Shown here one piece after another: positions 42,914 to 51,377 of a stretch of DNA of 64,000 nucleotides (the first letter of the stretch is position 1; each line of letters starts with the position of its first letter). The stretch spans positions 10,052-74,051 of the forward strand of contig DATCCY010000068.1 of the NCBI GenBank assembly GCA_036510975.1. The letters are read 5' to 3'. The notes under the pieces were generated by a model, which did no database searches, was not told the origin of the DNA, and was given only the letters and a program-made list of their open reading frames with translations. The position numbers and the translations under genes were made by a program. Source of the stretch: Longivirga sp036510975 (GTDB lineage Bacteria > Actinomycetota > Actinomycetes > S36-B12 > CAIYMF01).

Positions 42914-43237
42914 ATGTCGCCACGCAGCCGGTCACAGGCGTGGCGCCTGCACGTGACGCTCGTCGTCGGACTCACGATCTGCCTGGTCGGGTTCGCCGTC
43001 GAGCTGCACCGAGGTCTCGGCGGACACCTCCCGGCGTGGGTCTACGTCGCGGAGTGGCCGACCTTCGCCATCGTGGGAGCCGTGATGTGGTGGCGGCTGC
43101 TCCACGACGAGGCCGATCGGCCGGCGGAGGCGGCGAAGGAGTCCGACGCCGAGCCACCAGCCGCAGACCCTGGGCTCCAGGAGTGGCGGGCCTACGTCGC
43201 ACGGCTCGAGTCGGCGGAGCACCCGGATCCCCGGTGA
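42914..43237 (+). CDS. Membrane protein, function unknown
   Basis: A 107-residue protein with two helices (about 12-30 and 40-62) and a charged C-terminal third rich in Glu, Ala and Pro. The helix VYVAEWPTFAIVGAVMWWRL resembles small proteins found beside oxidase genes, but no family can be named. The ATG is supported by the leaderless TAGCAT box. It converges on ctaE. Confidence 0.7.
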   Translation: MSPRSRSQAWRLHVTLVVGLTICLVGFAVELHRGLGGHLPAWVYVAEWPTFAIVGAVMWWRLLHDEADRPAEAAKESDAEPPAADPGLQEWRAYVARLESAEHPDPR

Positions 43238-43296
43238 GCCCTGCCTGCATCGACGTCGGATCGCAGTCGTCCGCCGTCGGGCGGCGCCCGGACCCC

Positions 43297-43896
43297 TCAG
43301 CGGACGAAGAACGTCATGCAGGCGGCCAGGACTGCCGTCAGTGCGACCCAGTACCAGAAGTAGCCCACCACGGTGGCGTGGTTGTCGTTGCCGTCGTCGA
43401 GCAAGCCCTTGACGCCCCGGTTCCAGATCCCGATGGCCACGACCAGGAGGAGCACGAGGTGCACGAACTGCACGCCCGTCATCACGATGAACATCGAGGC
43501 GTAGCTGCCGTCGCTCATGAGGATCGGCCAGGTCGCGGCCTGGTAGACCACCAGAGCGATCGCGATGACGACGAGGACGATGCCGCCGAGCGCCCCAGTG
43601 CGGAACCGCGAGTGCTGCCCGGCCCGGATCCCCGTCTCCGCGGACCGGTAGGCCACGGCGCTCACGACGGTCACCCCGGTGATGAGCCACACCTGCCATG
43701 ACGCCACGGTGTTCGCACCCTCGGGGAGCCACCCGCCGTTGACGTCGAGCGCCCGGAGGTAGAAGTAGGAGAACAGCAGGCAGGCGAAGAACACCGCGTC
43801 GGCCAGGATGAAGAACAGGACCGCTCGTCGCTGCTGGTGCGCGACCAGCGCCGGCGGCAGGTGGTGGGACTCCGGCTTGTGCTCGAGCGTGCTCAC
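43297..43896 (-). CDS. ctaE: Cytochrome c oxidase subunit III
   Basis: A 199-residue membrane protein with five helices, the usual number for the short bacterial form. It has FFILADAVFFACLLFSYFYL near the start and VHLVLLLVVAIGIW later; the conserved Glu of longer subunit III is within the early helices. It starts within the ctaD end (4-bp overlap), so the two are translated together. It is the last gene of the ctaC-ctaD-ctaE run. Confidence 0.92.
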   Translation of the reverse strand: MSTLEHKPESHHLPPALVAHQQRRAVLFFILADAVFFACLLFSYFYLRALDVNGGWLPEGANTVASWQVWLITGVTVVSAVAYRSAETGIRAGQHSRFRTGALGGIVLVVIAIALVVYQAATWPILMSDGSYASMFIVMTGVQFVHLVLLLVVAIGIWNRGVKGLLDDGNDNHATVVGYFWYWVALTAVLAACMTFFVR

Positions 43897-45824
43897 CCCT
43901 GCACCTCCTTGTCCGCGTCGCCCGTACTGCCGCCCGCGGCCACCGGTACGCCCTCGTGGGTCGTGTGCCGGGCGTCCGGCTCGCCATAGCCGTACGGATC
44001 ACCTGTGACCACGGGAAGCACCTCGAAGTTCTCGAGCGGCGGTGGGGACGGCACGAACCACTCCAGGGTCTTGCCGTGCCATGGGTTCGGGCCGGCCGGC
44101 TTCCCCGAGCGCCACGAGCTCACGATGGCATAGAGGAAGATGAGCATCCCGATGCCGATGACGTAGGCGCCCAGGGTCGAGATCATGTTCCCGACCGCGA
44201 ACTGGGGCTGGTAGTCGGCCACGCGGCGCGGCATGCCTGCCAGGCCGTTGTAGAACATCGCCATGAACGTGATGTTGAATCCAATCATCACGGTCCAGAA
44301 CGCCACTGTCCCCGCACGTTCGTTCAGCATCCGTCCGGTCATCTTCGGGAACCAGTACACGAGCGCGCCCATCGCGCCGATCATGGCTCCGCCCAGCAGG
44401 GTGTAGTGGAAGTGGGCGGTGACGAACAGAGCCCCGTGCAGCTCGTTGTCGGCCGGGACGTCGGACAGGAAGATGCCGGTCACCCCGCCGATCATGAAGT
44501 TCCAGAGGAACCCGTAGATGAACAGCATCGGCAGACGGGTCCAGATGTTCCCCCGCCAGATCGTGCCGACGAGCACGAGGAAGATCAGTCCGGTCGGTAT
44601 CGAGATGAGCTCGGTCGTGAGCATGAAGGGTCCGGCGAGCGTTGGCGCCCAGCCGCTGACGAACATGTGGTGCGCCCAGACCAGGATGCTCAGCGCCACG
44701 AGGGCGATGATGCCGATGACGGCAAGCCGTGCGCCGAACAACGGCTTGCGCGCGAACACCGGTGCCATCTCGAGCACCGCCGCCGTGCCGGGGATCAGGA
44801 TCACGTAGACCTCGGGGTGACCCATGAGCCAGAAGAGGTTGGCGTAGAGCCACTGGCTGCCGCCCTGGTCGGGGACGAAGAACGATCCCGCCATGCTCCG
44901 GTCGAGCAGCGTGTAGAGCATCGCCACCTCGAAGCAGGGCAGCGCGATCAGGCCCAGCAGCGACGTGGCGACGACCCCGACGACGAAGATCGGCGTCCGG
45001 TTCCAGGTCATGCCACGGGCGCGCATCGTCAGCGCCGTGACGATGATGTTGACGGCTCCGATGCCCGCCGAGATCACGAACAGGATGATCGCGATCGCGA
45101 AGGCGTCCATCCCTGGCGGCGCCTGGTCGGACAACGGCGCGTAGGCCACCCAGCCCGTCGGGATGCCGCGCAGCACCGCGATCGACAGGAAGATCGGGAC
45201 CGCCGGGAACAGGGTCCAGAAGCTCAGGGCGTTCAGCCGCGGGAACGCCATGTCGCGAGCGCCGATCATGATCGGCATGACGAAGTTCCCCCAGGGTCCG
45301 ACGACCATGATGATCGTCGAGACGATCATCACGATGCCGTGGACACCCACGAGCGAGTTGTAGATCTGGCCCCCGAACAGCTTCTCGCCAGGCACCGCCA
45401 GCTCGGTGCGGATCATCATCGCGAGCAGGCCACCGACACCGAACGTCGTCATGGCGAGGACGAGGTACTGGACCCCGACGACCTTGTGGTCGGTGGTGAA
45501 GCGGAAGTAGCGGCCGACCCCCTGGTCCTTGCCCGCGAGGAACATCTCGTCCTCGTGGGTCATGTCCCGACCCCGCATCCAGTTCACCGGCGCGACGAAG
45601 GCACCGACGCCGATGAGGAAGCCGAGGACCCAGCCCAGCTCGGCCGCGATCACCGCCTGGTCCTCACCCTGGTCGTTCCCGCCCCAGACCAGGTTGCCCA
45701 CGAAGTACGCCACCGCGGCGAGCACGACTCCGACGGCGAGTCCGGTCCACATGTTCAGGCGGCGCATGATCCCGCCACCCGAGGTGGGTGCCGCCTCGGT
45801 GCGCACGATGGTCGACTCAGCCAT
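43893..45824 (-). CDS. ctaD: Cytochrome c oxidase subunit I
   Basis: A 643-residue catalytic subunit with about 13 helices. The heme a ligand His lies in VHGIVMI, the CuB/cross-link region is GHPEVYVILIPG, then WAHHMF (CuB His pair) and HFHYTLLGG (heme a3 and a His). An additional N-terminal helix (about 30-48) precedes the common core. It reduces oxygen to water and pumps protons. The gene overlaps ctaC by 8 bp and ctaE by 4 bp. Confidence 0.96.
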   Translation of the reverse strand: MAESTIVRTEAAPTSGGGIMRRLNMWTGLAVGVVLAAVAYFVGNLVWGGNDQGEDQAVIAAELGWVLGFLIGVGAFVAPVNWMRGRDMTHEDEMFLAGKDQGVGRYFRFTTDHKVVGVQYLVLAMTTFGVGGLLAMMIRTELAVPGEKLFGGQIYNSLVGVHGIVMIVSTIIMVVGPWGNFVMPIMIGARDMAFPRLNALSFWTLFPAVPIFLSIAVLRGIPTGWVAYAPLSDQAPPGMDAFAIAIILFVISAGIGAVNIIVTALTMRARGMTWNRTPIFVVGVVATSLLGLIALPCFEVAMLYTLLDRSMAGSFFVPDQGGSQWLYANLFWLMGHPEVYVILIPGTAAVLEMAPVFARKPLFGARLAVIGIIALVALSILVWAHHMFVSGWAPTLAGPFMLTTELISIPTGLIFLVLVGTIWRGNIWTRLPMLFIYGFLWNFMIGGVTGIFLSDVPADNELHGALFVTAHFHYTLLGGAMIGAMGALVYWFPKMTGRMLNERAGTVAFWTVMIGFNITFMAMFYNGLAGMPRRVADYQPQFAVGNMISTLGAYVIGIGMLIFLYAIVSSWRSGKPAGPNPWHGKTLEWFVPSPPPLENFEVLPVVTGDPYGYGEPDARHTTHEGVPVAAGGSTGDADKEVQG

Positions 45825-46647
45825 TGGTTCCCCCAGCCGGTGCGCTCTGCCCGGGAACGCCGCCCTGGGACTTGACCCAGGCGGCGAAGTCGTCCGCGCT
45901 CACGACCGTGACGGTCGTCTGCATGTACGAGTGGTTCAGACCGCACAGCTCCGCGCAGCGGACGTTGAACGTCCCGAGCAGCGTCGGGGTGGTGCTGACT
46001 GTCGTCGTGACGGAGGGGTTGGCGTCGACCTTGATGCCCATCTCCGGAAGCCAGAACGAGTGGATGACGTCGGTGCTCGTCACCTGGAAGAGCACCGGGC
46101 GGTCCTTGGGGAGGACCAGATCGGGACTGCTGACTCCCCCGTCCTCCGGATAGGAGAACGACCACAGCCACTGCTGACCCGTCACGTTGATGATCTCGGG
46201 CTTCGCGCCGGCAGCCAAGGTGGTGGTGGAGGCGAGCGCGGACAGTCCCCAGATCAGCAGGAAGGCGGTGAGGACCGAGCTGGCCACCAGCCAGATGATC
46301 GCCACTCGGTTGTTCCCCCTGAGCGCGGGCCCGTCCTCAGGAGGAGACTCGCTGCTTCCGTGTCGCCAGTGCCGAAGGCTGTAGTAGGCGATGCCCCACA
46401 CGAGCGCCATGACCGGCGCTGCCGCGATGGCGAAGACCAGCATGGTCGTCCTCACGGCGTCCATGGTGTCCGACGCTGTGGTCGGGAGGAGGTTCGGCCA
46501 CCAGGCTCCGAAGGCGAGCAGCGCCGCGGTCATCACGACGACCACGACACCGACGCCGACCGCGATCTTGCCCGCGGGCGAGCGCAGCCGCTCGCGCACA
46601 GGTGGTCGCGGTACCTCGACGGGCAGTTCGTCGGTATCTGGTGTCAC
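45817..46647 (-). CDS. ctaC: Cytochrome c oxidase subunit II
   Basis: A 276-residue subunit. It has one early helix (about 25-48), the two helices of the subunit II hairpin (about 65-88 and 113-135), and an outer cupredoxin domain. The CuA site is complete: His in IHSFWLPEMG, then CAELCGLNHSYM with both Cys, His and Met. An extra first helix before the usual hairpin is notable. It takes electrons from cytochrome c. It heads the ctaC-D-E run; a CuA-like gene lies just upstream. Confidence 0.93.
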   Translation of the reverse strand: MTPDTDELPVEVPRPPVRERLRSPAGKIAVGVGVVVVVMTAALLAFGAWWPNLLPTTASDTMDAVRTTMLVFAIAAAPVMALVWGIAYYSLRHWRHGSSESPPEDGPALRGNNRVAIIWLVASSVLTAFLLIWGLSALASTTTLAAGAKPEIINVTGQQWLWSFSYPEDGGVSSPDLVLPKDRPVLFQVTSTDVIHSFWLPEMGIKVDANPSVTTTVSTTPTLLGTFNVRCAELCGLNHSYMQTTVTVVSADDFAAWVKSQGGVPGQSAPAGGTNG

Positions 46648-46678
46648 GACTGGGGCCTCCTCGGCCTGAGCTTCAGGA

Positions 46679-47371
46679 TCAGACGACGTGGAGCGTGCCG
46701 GACATGTACCCGTAGGAGCTCATCGCGCCGCCCATGCTGGCGTAGTTGTCGCCGCACGGGAACTGGCAGTTCCAGGCGTAGGTACCCGCGCTGCCGGTCA
46801 TGAACTGGAACGTGACGACGTGCGGAGCGGGGAAGTCGCTGCCAGGTGCCGACGGAGCGTCGTCGGCGACGGCTGGGAGCGGGACGCTCACGAACAGCGG
46901 ATCTTGCTTGGTGCTCGGGAAGTTGTGGATCGTGAAGGTGTGCCCGACATGCGCCGGGTCGATCCCCTTGACCGGCTTCCCGTCCACCGTCATCGTCCCC
47001 CCGACCGTGCCGTGCACCTCGGCGAGGAACGGGTTGGGGATCGTCTCGCCGGTGTCGTACTGCTTGATCGTCACCGTGACGAGCGTGTGCGCCGGCACCT
47101 GCAGGTTGGCGGTCGGCCCGTAGCTGACCCAGTCCGGGTGCGGGCCGACACCACCGTTGGTGCGCCGCCAGGTGATGGCGCTGCTGTCGGGGTAGGTCGC
47201 GAGCTCGATCGACGCGGTGGTCGTGACACCGGGCGTCGACGTCGTCGTACCGGTGACGGTGGCGGCCAGGAGCGGAGGTTGGGTGGGGGCGGAGTGCAGC
47301 ACGAGGGCCGCTGCCCCCACGGTCAGCGCTCCGATCGCGACCGTGCCGATGGCGCCAACAACGGTGTTCAC
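46679..47371 (-). CDS. Membrane-anchored cupredoxin with altered CuA-like motif
   Basis: A 230-residue protein with one N-terminal helix (about 1-28) and an outer beta domain. The first His ligand (FTIHNF, about 149) is present, then NCQFPCGDNYASM. Compared with the CuA pattern C-x3-C-G-x2-H-x2-M, the second His is replaced by Tyr, while both Cys and the Met remain. It lies directly upstream of ctaC on the same strand. Electron transfer or copper delivery to the oxidase is plausible. GTG at 47371 is preferred over an upstream TTG. Confidence 0.75.
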   Translation of the reverse strand: MNTVVGAIGTVAIGALTVGAAALVLHSAPTQPPLLAATVTGTTTSTPGVTTTASIELATYPDSSAITWRRTNGGVGPHPDWVSYGPTANLQVPAHTLVTVTIKQYDTGETIPNPFLAEVHGTVGGTMTVDGKPVKGIDPAHVGHTFTIHNFPSTKQDPLFVSVPLPAVADDAPSAPGSDFPAPHVVTFQFMTGSAGTYAWNCQFPCGDNYASMGGAMSSYGYMSGTLHVV

Positions 47372-47523
47372 GCCGCCGCCCTTCCGTGCAGGAATGGGAC
47401 TCTTGCTGGGCCGAAGGGTGGACCTCTCGTCACCCCCCGTCAAGCACCTTGATCAAATCCGCGCGGCGCGATTCCGCTTAGGGTCCCCTTGCTTCGGAGG
47501 GACGCAGAGTGCGCCGAATGCCA

Positions 47524-47543
47524 CGCCCTGAACGGAAAGGGCG
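47524..47543 (-). terminator. Hairpin after the lipoprotein/SCO1-fusion unit
   Basis: CGCCCT (47524-47529) pairs with AGGGCG (47538-47543) around an 8-nt loop, right after the lipoprotein stop at 47547. Confidence 0.45.
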
Positions 47544-47546
47544 GGA

Positions 47547-48650
47547 TCAGTTGCGCATCGGGGCACCGCCGACGGTCGCCACCCAGTCGGGCAACGGGAG
47601 CGGCTCCGTCGTCGCCGTCGTGGCGCTCGGCAGCGCGACTCGCACGACACGGCTGGGGTCGGCGTCGGCCGCGAAGGCCTCGGTGTCCGAGACAGGGGCG
47701 AGGCTCGAGATGTGCTGGCCCACGCTCCCCCGCATGGTCCACGCACCGCCCGGGTCGGCGGTCGCCAGGACGTCCGAGCCGGAGCCGGGCACCGCGACCC
47801 ACAGCCGGTGCGCGCTGCAGCCGACGACCGGCGTCCCGGGCGAGGCCAGGTCCGGACCGGCGGTCCACGGGCCGGACGCCGTCGGGGCCGTGAACACCGC
47901 CAGCCGACCGTCGACGGCCACCGGCGCGACCCAGGTCGAGCCGGCGAGGCAGGGTGGTAGGGCGACCGCTGTCCCCGAGCCGGCGAGCGGGAGGTCGACG
48001 CCCTTCCACGTGACGCCCTCGTCGGCCGTCGTGAGCAGCACGGGCCGGTCGCTCGGCCCGGTCGCAGTGAGGAAGCCGGTGCGTCCGTCCGGGAAGACCA
48101 GGCCTGTCGCCCTCGTGCCCGCCCCCGGCGTCGACGTCCCGAATACCTTGAGCGGCAACCACTCGGCGCTCACGTCCGAGGAGGCGAGGACGCGGCCGTC
48201 GGCGAGCACGGCGTACGTCGCGCGCTCCGACCGTCCGAGGGACCACGGTGTCGGTGCGAGTGCCGACGGCAGCTGCGACGGAGCCCAGACGCGGCCTGTG
48301 CCGGCGGACCGCAGCACGGGAGACACGGTGAGCTGCTGGTAGGGAAGCACTCCGACGGCCACCTGCTGACCGCGCGCGGCCATCACCAGTCCGCCGTCGG
48401 TGGGCACGGCCACGGGGGTGCGGTTCTGCACCGTGCGCCACCCGTCGCTCGTGGCCAGGACGACCCACCGGACGCCGCTCGGCCACACCGCGAACCCGGT
48501 CCTGGCGTCGGTCATCACGATGTGCGCCGCCGGCGCCGTGCCGGCGACGGAGGGCGCGCTCGTCGCTCCGCACCCGGCCGCGGCCACGGCCACGGCCAGG
48601 GTGAGGACGGCGGCGGCAGCGCCGACCGCTCGGCGGGGTGCTGGGCTCAC
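47547..48650 (-). CDS. Beta-propeller lipoprotein (sialidase/YCF48-like repeats)
   Basis: A 367-residue protein with a lipoprotein signal (Cys in VAAAGCGA at about 26) and repeated blades such as TDARTGFAVW, TADEGVTWKG and TADPGGAWTM, as in BNR/YCF48 propellers. YCF48 proteins help assemble membrane redox complexes, so an oxidase assembly role is conceivable but unproven. GTG at 48650 overlaps the stop of the SCO1-fusion gene, indicating coupling. Confidence 0.78.
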   Translation of the reverse strand: MSPAPRRAVGAAAAVLTLAVAVAAAGCGATSAPSVAGTAPAAHIVMTDARTGFAVWPSGVRWVVLATSDGWRTVQNRTPVAVPTDGGLVMAARGQQVAVGVLPYQQLTVSPVLRSAGTGRVWAPSQLPSALAPTPWSLGRSERATYAVLADGRVLASSDVSAEWLPLKVFGTSTPGAGTRATGLVFPDGRTGFLTATGPSDRPVLLTTADEGVTWKGVDLPLAGSGTAVALPPCLAGSTWVAPVAVDGRLAVFTAPTASGPWTAGPDLASPGTPVVGCSAHRLWVAVPGSGSDVLATADPGGAWTMRGSVGQHISSLAPVSDTEAFAADADPSRVVRVALPSATTATTEPLPLPDWVATVGGAPMRN

Positions 48651-50365
48651 AGATGGGCACGCAGTTCGCCGGTGATGAGCGCGACGTAGCTCTCGGTCAG
48701 GTCGTCGTTCGCGGTGTCGTTGAGCACCGACAGCTCGGATCCGTCGCGACCGAACAGGTACACCGTCTGCGGGTGCCCGATCATCCCGACGTCCGGCACG
48801 GAGACGCCCTCGCCGAACGCGGCCAGCACGGCGCCCACCTGCGCAGTGCTCCCGGTGGCGAAGTGCCACCCGGGGAGGCGCTCGAGGCCGTGCTCCCGCG
48901 TGAAGGTCGCGACGTCGGCCACGGTGTTGAAGACCGGGTTCACGTCGACGGCCAGGATCGACACCGCGTCCGCGTCCGGCCCGAGAGCCTGCACCGCGCT
49001 CGCGAGCTGGTTCGCCATCAGCGGGCAGCTGTCGAAGCACTCCGGGTCGAGGAAGACCACGAGGGTCAGCCGCCCCCGCTGGTCGCGCATGGCGACGGGG
49101 CGGCCGTCCTGGCCGGTGAGCACGAAGTCCGGAGCCGGCGTGGGGGCGACCTCGACCACTCCGCCGCTGTCCCCGACCGCTGCCTGCGCCGTCGCAGGAC
49201 CGAGCAGGCCGATGCCGGCGACGATCGGCAGGAGGACCAGGCAGCCGAGCGCGAGCACGGCCGCGGACGTCTGGCGCGGGCGCACTCCTGCGCGTGCCGC
49301 CTCCCTGTCGATCGGCATCTGGTCGGGCACCACGGTCGTCGCGGCCTGCGGCCACGGCCAGCCCGACAGCAGGAGAAGGATCGACACGAGCCCCGTGTTG
49401 GGGTCGGTCCCGGTGCCGCCGAAGACGCCGAACCCCTGGCCGAACCACCAGCCGAACAGGCAGGTGAGGATCCCGGCGACGGTCATCGCGCGCGGGAGTA
49501 CTCCGAGGACCAGCCCCGTGCCCACGACGGCGAGGACCGTCACGAGCACCGCGTTGGCCAGCCCGGCGTGCATGGGCACCGCGGTAGCCGCAGCCTGGAT
49601 GGGAGCGGCGGCGGGGGCCGGGACGCCGCCGGCCGCCGTGCTCGACAGGACGTCGAACAGTCCGGTCGGCGTCCAGAAACCGGCCCGCGGCAGCGCCTGC
49701 AGCAGGGCACCGAGCACGAAGGTGGCCCCGACGGCGCGGCGGGCCCAGCGGCCGGCCGCACCCCCGTCCCAGGCTTGCGCGGGCAGGAGCAGGATCAGGC
49801 TTGCGACGACGTACAGGAGCGCGGCGCCGGGCGCGCCCGTCAGCCACGAGGCCTGCGGGTCGGTGAGGCCTCCGACCAGCTCACCGACCACCCAGACGAA
49901 CGCGGCCCACGCCGCCGAGGCCAGGAGCACGGACCGCGCGAGCCGCCCGGTGCCGCCCACGAGGATCGCGATCCCGAGGCCGACCTGGACCCACACCGTG
50001 ACGGCGTCCGCCGCCACCGGGTGCTGCAGCCACAACCGGCCGAGCGGATCGACGACTGCGAACAACCAGTCCGGCGCCGAGGACAGGCTCGGCGCGATCG
50101 TCTCGGGGACGAACGACGCGGGCATCGCGGGCTGAGCCTGGAGGAGCCCGTCGACGACCCACAGCGCACCGAGGGAGATCCGCAGGACGCGCCTGCCCCG
50201 TGGCTCCGGGACCGTCGGCGCCGACGATCGCTGGACCCCACGGCGCAGGAGGACGACCGACGTCACGACGGCGCTGACAGCGACGAGGAGCGCGAGCTGC
50301 CACAGCAGGGCCGAGTACAGCGCGCCCGCCAGTGCCGTGTTGCCACCCGGCGCCATGCTCCCCAT
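48647..50365 (-). CDS. Polytopic membrane protein fused to a SCO1-like thioredoxin domain
   Basis: A 572-residue fusion. Residues 1-385 hold about nine helices in two DoxX-like halves. After a further helix, the outer C-terminal domain (about 410-572) has the SCO1 motif DPECFDSCPLM and a later GHPQTVYLF. SCO proteins deliver copper to CuA. The fused membrane part could pass electrons or hold the domain at the oxidase. ATG at 50365 is chosen because TAGCAT lies 7 nt upstream. It overlaps the propeller lipoprotein gene. Confidence 0.78.
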   Translation of the reverse strand: MGSMAPGGNTALAGALYSALLWQLALLVAVSAVVTSVVLLRRGVQRSSAPTVPEPRGRRVLRISLGALWVVDGLLQAQPAMPASFVPETIAPSLSSAPDWLFAVVDPLGRLWLQHPVAADAVTVWVQVGLGIAILVGGTGRLARSVLLASAAWAAFVWVVGELVGGLTDPQASWLTGAPGAALLYVVASLILLLPAQAWDGGAAGRWARRAVGATFVLGALLQALPRAGFWTPTGLFDVLSSTAAGGVPAPAAAPIQAAATAVPMHAGLANAVLVTVLAVVGTGLVLGVLPRAMTVAGILTCLFGWWFGQGFGVFGGTGTDPNTGLVSILLLLSGWPWPQAATTVVPDQMPIDREAARAGVRPRQTSAAVLALGCLVLLPIVAGIGLLGPATAQAAVGDSGGVVEVAPTPAPDFVLTGQDGRPVAMRDQRGRLTLVVFLDPECFDSCPLMANQLASAVQALGPDADAVSILAVDVNPVFNTVADVATFTREHGLERLPGWHFATGSTAQVGAVLAAFGEGVSVPDVGMIGHPQTVYLFGRDGSELSVLNDTANDDLTESYVALITGELRAHL

Positions 50366-50372
50366 GAGGCGG

Positions 50373-50378
50373 ATGCTA
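50373..50378 (-). promoter_or_regulatory. -10 box of a leaderless promoter for the SCO1-fusion gene
   Basis: On the minus strand TAGCAT ends 7 nt before ATG 50365. Confidence 0.55.
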
Positions 50379-50476
50379 GGCGGAAGGAGCCGGTCCGCGG
50401 CCCATGTCGACCTCACGGTTGCGACTCGGTCCTCGGCCTGGCGGCGGATTCGACCCCGTGGACCGCCGCCCGGGTC

Positions 50477-50482
50477 TAGCCT
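50477..50482 (+). promoter_or_regulatory. -10 box of a leaderless ctaG promoter
   Basis: TAGCCT ends 7 nt before GTG 50490. Confidence 0.55.
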
Positions 50483-50489
50483 GCGCCGC

Positions 50490-51356
50490 GTGGGACACGT
50501 CTGGGAGCTCGTGACGACCTGGTCCCTCGACCTCCCGCTGCTCGTCGTCCTCGTCGCGGTGACCGCGGCCTACCTCGCGACGGCGCGGTCGGTCACCCGA
50601 TGGCATCCGACGCAGCCGTGGCGGGCGCGTCATTCGGCCTTCTTCGTCGCCGGCATCGGCGTCGTCCTGGTCAGCACCCTGGGACCGTTCGGCAGCCTCG
50701 ACGACACGTTCTTCTGGGCCCACATGACCCAGCACATCCTGCTCATGATGCTCGCGGCCCCGCTCCTGCTGCTCGGCGAGCCCGTCCTGCTGGTGCTGCG
50801 GTCCTCGAGCCGCTCGTTTCGACAGCGGGTCGTCCTGCCGGTGCTGCACAGCCATGTCGTGCGCTTCCTCACCCACCCGGTCGTCTCGTGGATGATCTTC
50901 GCCGCGGTCCTGGTCGGAACCCACTTCACCGGCTTCTTCGAGTACGCGCTCGAGCACGAGGGAATCCACAACTACGTCGAGCACCCGCTCTATCTCGGAG
51001 CCGGGTTGCTGTACTTCTACCCGCTGCTCGGCACGAGTCCCGGCGCCTCCGCCATGGCACCCTTCGCCAAGGTCGTGTCGCTGTTCCTCATGATGCTTCC
51101 CGAGGTCATGGTCGGCTTCGCGATCTACACGGCCGGTGCCGTCCTCTACCCCTTCTACTCGGGCGTGGAGGACCGACCCTGGGGACCTTCCACGGCACTC
51201 GCCGACCAGCGGGTGGGAGGTGCCCTCATGTGGTCGTCGGCCATGATCTTCGACGCGCTGTGGATCAGCGTCGCGGTGTGGGAGTGGATGAAGTCAGAGG
51301 AGCACAAGGCCAAACGGATCGACGTCGCCATCGCGGCCGGTCGTCTGACGGCCTGA
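50490..51356 (+). CDS. ctaG: Cytochrome c oxidase assembly protein, CtaG-like (CAA3 type)
   Basis: A 288-residue protein with seven helices. It has WAHMTQHILLMMLAAPLLLLG with the conserved His pair, then TGFFEYALEH and HPLYLGAGLLYFYPLLG. The family is needed for CuB insertion into aa3/caa3 oxidases. Its stop lies in a four-unit 8-bp repeat shared with the end of ctaB. Confidence 0.9.
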   Translation: MGHVWELVTTWSLDLPLLVVLVAVTAAYLATARSVTRWHPTQPWRARHSAFFVAGIGVVLVSTLGPFGSLDDTFFWAHMTQHILLMMLAAPLLLLGEPVLLVLRSSSRSFRQRVVLPVLHSHVVRFLTHPVVSWMIFAAVLVGTHFTGFFEYALEHEGIHNYVEHPLYLGAGLLYFYPLLGTSPGASAMAPFAKVVSLFLMMLPEVMVGFAIYTAGAVLYPFYSGVEDRPWGPSTALADQRVGGALMWSSAMIFDALWISVAVWEWMKSEEHKAKRIDVAIAAGRLTA

Positions 51357-51377
51357 CGGCCTGACGGTCTGACGGCC
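51346..51377. repeat. Four tandem 8-bp repeats across the ctaG/ctaB ends
   Basis: TGACGGCC at 51346 and 51354, TGACGGTC at 51362, and TGACGGCC at 51370. The ctaG stop TGA is the start of the second copy, and the ctaB stop begins at the last base of the fourth. Since 8 is not a multiple of 3, a change in copy number can alter the ctaG end. Confidence 0.8.

Noticed and set aside
47372..47443. A longer start (TTG 47443) for the CuA-like protein
   Set aside because: It adds a charged stretch before the membrane helix and uses TTG. TTGACG there looks more like a promoter -35 box.
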